A DNA stretch of 32,946 nt, from assembly GCA_019689555.1 (NCBI GenBank), contig JADGHE010000039.1:1-32946 (forward strand), in the 5' to 3' direction. This stretch comes from Variibacter sp. GTDB lineage: Bacteria; Pseudomonadota; Alphaproteobacteria; Rhizobiales; Xanthobacteraceae. The stretch's first letter is position 1. Every line of letters starts with the position of its first letter. The notes beneath the pieces are model-generated. The model saw only the letters and a program-made list of their open reading frames with translations, was not told the DNA's origin and did not search any database. Positions 28,304-32,946 of the stretch are shown piece after piece. The position numbers were made by a program, and so were the translations under genes.

Positions 28304-28366
28304 GATCATTAACGGCCCTGCGTGCAGCGCACACAGGGGCTGGGCGCGCCGGGGTCGTTAATGATC
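28304..28366 (+). promoter_or_regulatory. Long stem-loop that buries the EIIA start codon
   Basis: GATCATTAACG (28304-28314) is a perfect inverted copy of CGTTAATGATC (28356-28366). With one G-U pair the stem extends to 15 bp (28304-28318 with 28352-28366). The 33-base interior can form a smaller GTGC-AGC-GCAC hairpin. The 3' arm contains the G-rich ribosome-binding stretch and ATG 28361-28363 of the EIIA gene, so the folded leader would block initiation. This is seen directly in the sequence; a regulatory role is inference. Confidence 0.6.
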
Positions 28367-28762
28367 GGTCTTGTCCTAGTCACCCACGGGCGGCTCGCGG
28401 AGGAGTTCCGGGCAGCGCTCGAACACGTGATGGGGCCGCAAAAACAGATCGAGTCGGTGACCATCGGTCCCGATGACGACGTGGAGCAGCGCCGCCGCGA
28501 CATCATCAACGCCGTACAGAACGTAGACAGCGGCGACGGCGTCGCCATCCTCACCGACATGTTCGGCGGCACGCCGTCCAACCTCGCGATCTCGGTGATG
28601 GGGCGGCCCCACGTGGAAGTGCTCGCCGGAATCAATCTGCCCATGCTCATCAAGCTTGCGAAGGTGCGCGACGAATGTCCGCTCTCCGAGGTCGTGGCCC
28701 AGGCGCAGGAGGCGGGGCGGAAATACATCACCATCGCCAGCAGAGTGCTCGCGGGCAAATGA
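28361..28762 (+). CDS. PTS EIIA component, mannose family (EIIA-Man/PtsM type)
   Basis: The 133-residue cytoplasmic protein contains the phosphorylated His9 in GLVLVTHGRLAEEF. It also has VAILTDMFGGTPSNLAI and VLAGINLPMLIKLA, all typical of the EIIA-Man fold. It accepts phosphate from HPr. No EIIB, EIIC or EIID gene lies beside it, so it probably acts as a regulatory end point rather than in sugar uptake, as in other Alphaproteobacteria with this gene order. ATG 28361 is used; the frame opens 13 codons earlier, but family members start at MIGLVLVTHG. Its stop overlaps the HPr start (ATGA). The start codon lies inside a long inverted repeat that could control translation. Confidence 0.94.
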   Translation: MIGLVLVTHGRLAEEFRAALEHVMGPQKQIESVTIGPDDDVEQRRRDIINAVQNVDSGDGVAILTDMFGGTPSNLAISVMGRPHVEVLAGINLPMLIKLAKVRDECPLSEVVAQAQEAGRKYITIASRVLAGK

Positions 28763-29091
28763 ACGGTTCTCCGCCAGCAGACGAGCCGTGTCGCGACGCG
28801 CACGAGAGCCTTCCGCCGGACGCCGTCGTGCGCGTGCTCGAGATCGTCAACAAGAAGGGGCTGCATGCGCGCGCCTCCGCCAAGTTCGTGCAGACGGTCG
28901 AGCAGTACGACGCCTCCGTCACGGTCGCCCGCTGCGGCGAGGTCGTCGGCGGCGATTCGATCATGGGGCTGATGATGCTGTCGGCCGGTCCCGGCACCAG
29001 CATCACGGTGGCGGCCACCGGCGCTCAGGCCAAGGACGTCATCGAGGCGCTCACGGACCTCGTCCGCAACCGCTTTGGAGAAGACGAGTAG
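28759..29091 (+). CDS. Phosphocarrier protein HPr
   Basis: The 110-residue product contains the full HPr fold. His36 in NKKGLHARASAKFVQ is the site phosphorylated by enzyme I. Ser67 in GGDSIMGLMMLSAGPGT sits in the position phosphorylated by HprK in Gram-positive HPr. Compared with the usual 85-90 residues there is an extra N-terminal stretch of about 20 residues (NGSPPADEPCRDAHESLPPD) with no known role; a shorter product from an internal start is possible, but I see no better ribosome-binding site. ATG 28759 overlaps the EIIA stop by four bases, so the two proteins are made in a coupled way. With hprK they form a regulatory relay. Confidence 0.94.
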   Translation: MNGSPPADEPCRDAHESLPPDAVVRVLEIVNKKGLHARASAKFVQTVEQYDASVTVARCGEVVGGDSIMGLMMLSAGPGTSITVAATGAQAKDVIEALTDLVRNRFGEDE

Positions 29092-29174
29092 CCCCGCTGC
29101 CGGTCGGGAGAAGGCGAGCAGCCCGCCGTGGCGCGGCGCCGGCCGCAGGGTCGGCGCGGCGCCCCATCGAAGAT

Positions 29175-29190
29175 ATAAAGAAATCTTTAT
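29175..29190. promoter_or_regulatory. Palindromic operator candidate upstream of ahcY
   Basis: ATAAAGAAATCTTTAT is palindromic except at the central pair, and the flanks (GA ... TC) extend the symmetry to 29172-29193. It is AT-rich within very GC-rich surroundings and ends seven bases before a possible -35 element. Its form and place suit an operator of SahR, the ArsR-family regulator that responds to S-adenosylhomocysteine and controls ahcY in many Proteobacteria. The exact consensus could not be checked. Confidence 0.5.
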
Positions 29191-29197
29191 GTCCTGA

Positions 29198-29226
29198 TTG
29201 CCCAGGGGCGGGGCTCCTGATATAGG
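29198..29226 (+). promoter_or_regulatory. Candidate ahcY promoter
   Basis: TTGCCC (29198-29203) and TATAGG (29221-29226) are separated by 17 bp, the sigma-70 spacing. The predicted transcript start lies about 45 bases before the ahcY ATG. The palindrome at 29175-29190 sits directly upstream, in a position to influence RNA polymerase binding. Confidence 0.4.
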
Positions 29227-29278
29227 CCGGCCACGCCCCCGGCGAGCCCGCCGTGCGCCGCAGGTTTCGAGGATTGCG

Positions 29279-30715
<1,437 letters not shown>

Positions 30716-30943
30716 TCGCCCGACGGCGCACGGTGTGGCGGCCGGCTGGGGCGGCGCCCGCGGCGGCCGAGCGAGAGCGGTGGTCAGACATGCGCGGGAG
30801 GCAGTGGCGGCGGCGCGCGATTCGTGCGACCCATGGCGCGCGCCGCAGGCGAGCGAGCCCGCGTCCGGAACCGCGTTGTTTTTGTCGGGTTGCCTTGAAC
30901 GCAGAGCGGGGTTCGGTCGGACTCAAGCGTGAGGAGAAGCGGA

Positions 30944-31219
30944 ATGCGGAAGACGTTTCTGTTCGCCGCCGTGGCGGCCGCCGCGATCGGGCTCGCCGCC
31001 GCGGCACAGGAGGCCTATGCCGGCCGCGACTATCCCTATTGTGCGGTCGCCGGCGGCCGCAATGCCTACGAGAATTGCGGCTATTACACGCTGGCCCAGT
31101 GCCTCGCGGCTGTGAGCGGCGTCGGCGGCCACTGCATGGAGAACCCGCGCTATTTCGCCAATCACCCCTACGCGGGGCGCTATGAGGATGCGCCGCGTAG
31201 CCATCGCCGGACGCGCTGA
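30944..31219 (+). CDS. DUF3551 domain-containing exported protein (first copy)
   Basis: The 91-residue product has a signal peptide MRKTFLFAAVAAAAIGLAAAA with probable cleavage after AYA. A compact Cys-rich DUF3551 core follows: YPYCAVAGG, NCGYYTLAQCLAAVSGVGGHC and MENPRYFANHPYAGRY. The four cysteines could make two disulfides in the periplasm. DUF3551 is common in Bradyrhizobium-like genomes and its function is unknown. GAGGAG upstream fixes ATG 30944; a GTG five codons earlier is less likely because it would lie over that site. The next gene, a diverged copy of the same domain, begins 13 bp after the stop. Confidence 0.85.
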   Translation: MRKTFLFAAVAAAAIGLAAAAQEAYAGRDYPYCAVAGGRNAYENCGYYTLAQCLAAVSGVGGHCMENPRYFANHPYAGRYEDAPRSHRRTR

Positions 31220-31232
31220 CGGCCGAGGGACC

Positions 31233-31523
31233 ATGAGGCGGCCTGCGGTCGGCGTCCTTCAGGCCCTCGCCTTGGGCCTCGCGCTGTTCGGCAGCAGCAG
31301 CGCGTCGGCTGTCGTCGAGCGCCGGTGGTGCGCGGTGATCCGCGGCCACGAGACGACGTCGGAGATCTGCACCTTCGACACGCTGGAGCAGTGCCGCGAG
31401 GAGGTGCTCGGCGTCGGTGGCTGGTGCAAGCTCAATTCCTATTTCAAGGAGCCGGAGGCGCAGCCCGCTCGGGGCTCTCCGCCGCCCCAGGGCTCCCGGC
31501 CGAAGCGCGGGCCGGCGCATTGA
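31233..31523 (+). CDS. DUF3551 domain-containing exported protein (second copy)
   Basis: The 96-residue product has a signal peptide (GVLQALALGLALFGSSSASA) and a DUF3551-like core: RWCAVIRGHETTSEICTFDTL, EQCREEVLGVGGWC and KLNSYF. The Cys pattern and the VGG[HW]C motif match the first copy. The sequence is otherwise diverged, and a basic Pro/Ser/Arg-rich tail is added. GAGGGA precedes ATG 31233. The two copies are 13 bp apart and surely cotranscribed, probably after an old tandem duplication. The last 80 bp, encoding the disordered tail, overlap the 3' end of the MATE transporter gene on the other strand. Confidence 0.8.
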   Translation: MRRPAVGVLQALALGLALFGSSSASAVVERRWCAVIRGHETTSEICTFDTLEQCREEVLGVGGWCKLNSYFKEPEAQPARGSPPPQGSRPKRGPAH

Positions 31524-32865
31524 GCGGCGCCTCGGCCTCGGCCGGAAAGGTCGCGCGCAGCAGCGCGGGGTAACGCAGGCCCTGGAGCGCGCCCCGCGCG
31601 AGCAGGAAGGTGAGCAGCGCGGCCCACAGGCCGGCATTGCCGAATCCGCTCGCGAGCTGCCAGGTCACGAGGTAGAGCGCGAGCGAGGCCAGCATCAGGT
31701 TGCGCATGTCGCGCGTCCAGGTCGCGCCGACAAAGATGCCGTCGAACGCATAGGCGCCCACGCCCGCAATCGGCGCAAGCACGGCGAAGACGAGATAATG
31801 CTCGGCCGCGATGCGCACGTCGGCGCTCGCGGTCATCAAGCCGATCAGGTGCTCGCCGGCCAAGAGGTAGGACGCCGCGACGACGAGCGCGACGGCAGAG
31901 CCCCAGCCGATCGAGAGCCGTACGGCGCTGCGAAAGGCGTGCGCATCGCGCGCGCCGACGGCGCGGCCGCACAGCTGCTCGGCCGCAGTGGCGAAACCGT
32001 CGAGGAAATAGGCCGCGACGAGAACGAGATTGTTGAGCACGGCGTTCGCCGCGAGGACGACGTCGCCCGCCCGCGCGCTCTGGGCGGTGAAGAACAGAAA
32101 GGCCGCGATCAGCGCCGCCGTGCGGATCATGATGTCGCGGTTGACGGCAAGCATGCGCGTCAGCTTCGCCCGGTCGAGCACGACGGCGGCGGCGAGGGGC
32201 GGCGCGCCGCGCTGGAACCAGGCGGCGAGCGCGAGCCCGATGGCGAGCCCGGTCGCCTCCGCGATCAAGGCGGCGAGCGCGGCGCCGACGACGCCGAGAT
32301 CGAGCCACAGCACCAGAATGGCGGTCGCCGCGATGTTCGCGCTGTTGATGAGAATCTGCAGAGCGAGCGCGAACCCCGTGCGCGCCTGGCCGACCAGCCA
32401 GCCGAGGACGACGTAGTTGGCGAGCGTGAACGGGGCGGACCATACGCGCACGAAGAAATAGGCCTGCGCGGCCTCGGTGACGGCCGGGCTCGCCCCCATC
32501 AGCCGGTAGGCAAGCTGCCCCAGGGGCCATTGCAGGACCACGATGGCAGATCCGATGAGCGCGGAGAGGATCAGCGCGCGGGCGAGCACGGCGCGCCGCT
32601 CCGTGGCGTCGCCCGCGCCGAGCGCCTGCGCCGTGAGCGCGACCGTGCCCATGCGCAGGAATCCGAACAGCCAGAAGATGCAGTCGAACACGACGGACGA
32701 GACCGCGACCGCGCCCAAAAGGTGCGCCTGCCCGAGCTGGCCGATCGCCGCCGTGCCGACGACGCCGAGCAGCGGCGTCGTGACGTTGGCGAGCGTCATC
32801 GGCCCGGCGATGGCAAGCACGCGGGCGTGGGTGACGCGGAAGGCGTGGCGTGAGCCGGTCGTCAT
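31444..32865 (-). CDS. MATE family efflux transporter (DinF-like)
   Basis: This 473-residue inner-membrane protein has about 12 hydrophobic helices in two repeated halves, the MATE architecture. Typical blocks are AIAGPMTLANVTTPLLGVVGTAAIGQLG at the N-terminus, GFLRMGTVALTAQALGAGD, VVLGWLVGQARTGFALALQI, and the second-half repeat LDGFATAAEQLCGRAVGARD. The family exports drugs and other cationic or organic compounds in exchange for Na+ or H+; the substrate here is unknown. The DinF subgroup fits best because of the LDGFA.AAE.L.G motif. ATG 32865 lacks a strong ribosome-binding site but gives the family-like N-terminus. The C-terminal 30 residues are Ala/Pro-rich and overlap the second DUF3551 gene. 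Confidence 0.93.
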   Translation of the reverse strand: MTTGSRHAFRVTHARVLAIAGPMTLANVTTPLLGVVGTAAIGQLGQAHLLGAVAVSSVVFDCIFWLFGFLRMGTVALTAQALGAGDATERRAVLARALILSALIGSAIVVLQWPLGQLAYRLMGASPAVTEAAQAYFFVRVWSAPFTLANYVVLGWLVGQARTGFALALQILINSANIAATAILVLWLDLGVVGAALAALIAEATGLAIGLALAAWFQRGAPPLAAAVVLDRAKLTRMLAVNRDIMIRTAALIAAFLFFTAQSARAGDVVLAANAVLNNLVLVAAYFLDGFATAAEQLCGRAVGARDAHAFRSAVRLSIGWGSAVALVVAASYLLAGEHLIGLMTASADVRIAAEHYLVFAVLAPIAGVGAYAFDGIFVGATWTRDMRNLMLASLALYLVTWQLASGFGNAGLWAALLTFLLARGALQGLRYPALLRATFPAEAEAPLNAPARASAGSPGAAESPERAAPPAP

Positions 32866-32946
32866 GCGGGCGCGCGCACGCTAGCAGCCTTCGGCGGCCG
32901 CGCGCCAATGCAATCCGCGCATGAATGGCGTCAAATTCCGTGAAGT

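Overview
The window is high-GC, densely coded bacterial chromosome and most likely comes from an alphaproteobacterium of the order Hyphomicrobiales (Rhizobiales). The best evidence is the right half. There pckA, a ChvI/ChvG-type two-component pair, a short HPr kinase, a mannose-type EIIA, HPr and ahcY follow one another in an order typical of that order. Proteins with DUF2865 and DUF3551, families common in Bradyrhizobium-like and Methylobacterium-like genomes, agree with this. The genus cannot be read from the sequence. No phage, insertion sequence, CRISPR array, rRNA or tRNA was found.

Layout. 1-3.5 kb: a predicted outer-membrane beta-barrel protein, an O-antigen-ligase-type membrane protein (minus), a 590-bp gap with a 21-bp tandem repeat, and a MoeB/ThiF-type adenylyltransferase (minus). 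3.8-12.4 kb: DNA polymerase I, a small exported protein, an MltB-type lytic transglycosylase (minus), a coiled-coil protein, a gene-free stretch of G and C runs, the ribosome ATPase EttA (minus), a small gene that looks frameshifted, and a candidate 65-residue protein. 12.5-19.3 kb: a molybdenum-cofactor block with fdhD and mobA on the plus strand facing moeA, mobB, a MoeA protein fused to a periplasmic-binding-protein-like domain, and a divergent MoeA paralogue on the minus strand. 19.4-22.2 kb: a lipoprotein, a DUF2865 protein and an L-2-hydroxyglutarate-oxidase-like flavoprotein. 22.3-30.7 kb: pckA and a HugZ-like protein (minus), then chvI, chvG, hprK, EIIA, HPr and ahcY (plus). 30.9-32.9 kb: two tandem DUF3551 secreted proteins and a MATE transporter that overlaps the second one tail to tail.

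How the genes work together. The molybdenum block covers late cofactor steps: adenylation of molybdopterin synthase (MoeB, about 9 kb away), molybdate insertion (MoeA), GMP attachment (MobA, with MobB) and sulfuration for formate dehydrogenase (FdhD). No molybdoenzyme lies in the window. The PTS proteins have no sugar permease beside them, so they probably form a regulatory phosphorelay. Their place downstream of ChvG and near pckA fits control of carbon flux and envelope stress.

Most worth a second look: a stem of about 15 bp that would bury the ribosome-binding site and start codon of the EIIA gene; a DNA polymerase I whose 3'-5' exonuclease domain has lost two of four catalytic acids; the three-member MoeA set; and a palindrome just upstream of a possible ahcY promoter. 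I saw no clearly new multi-gene system.
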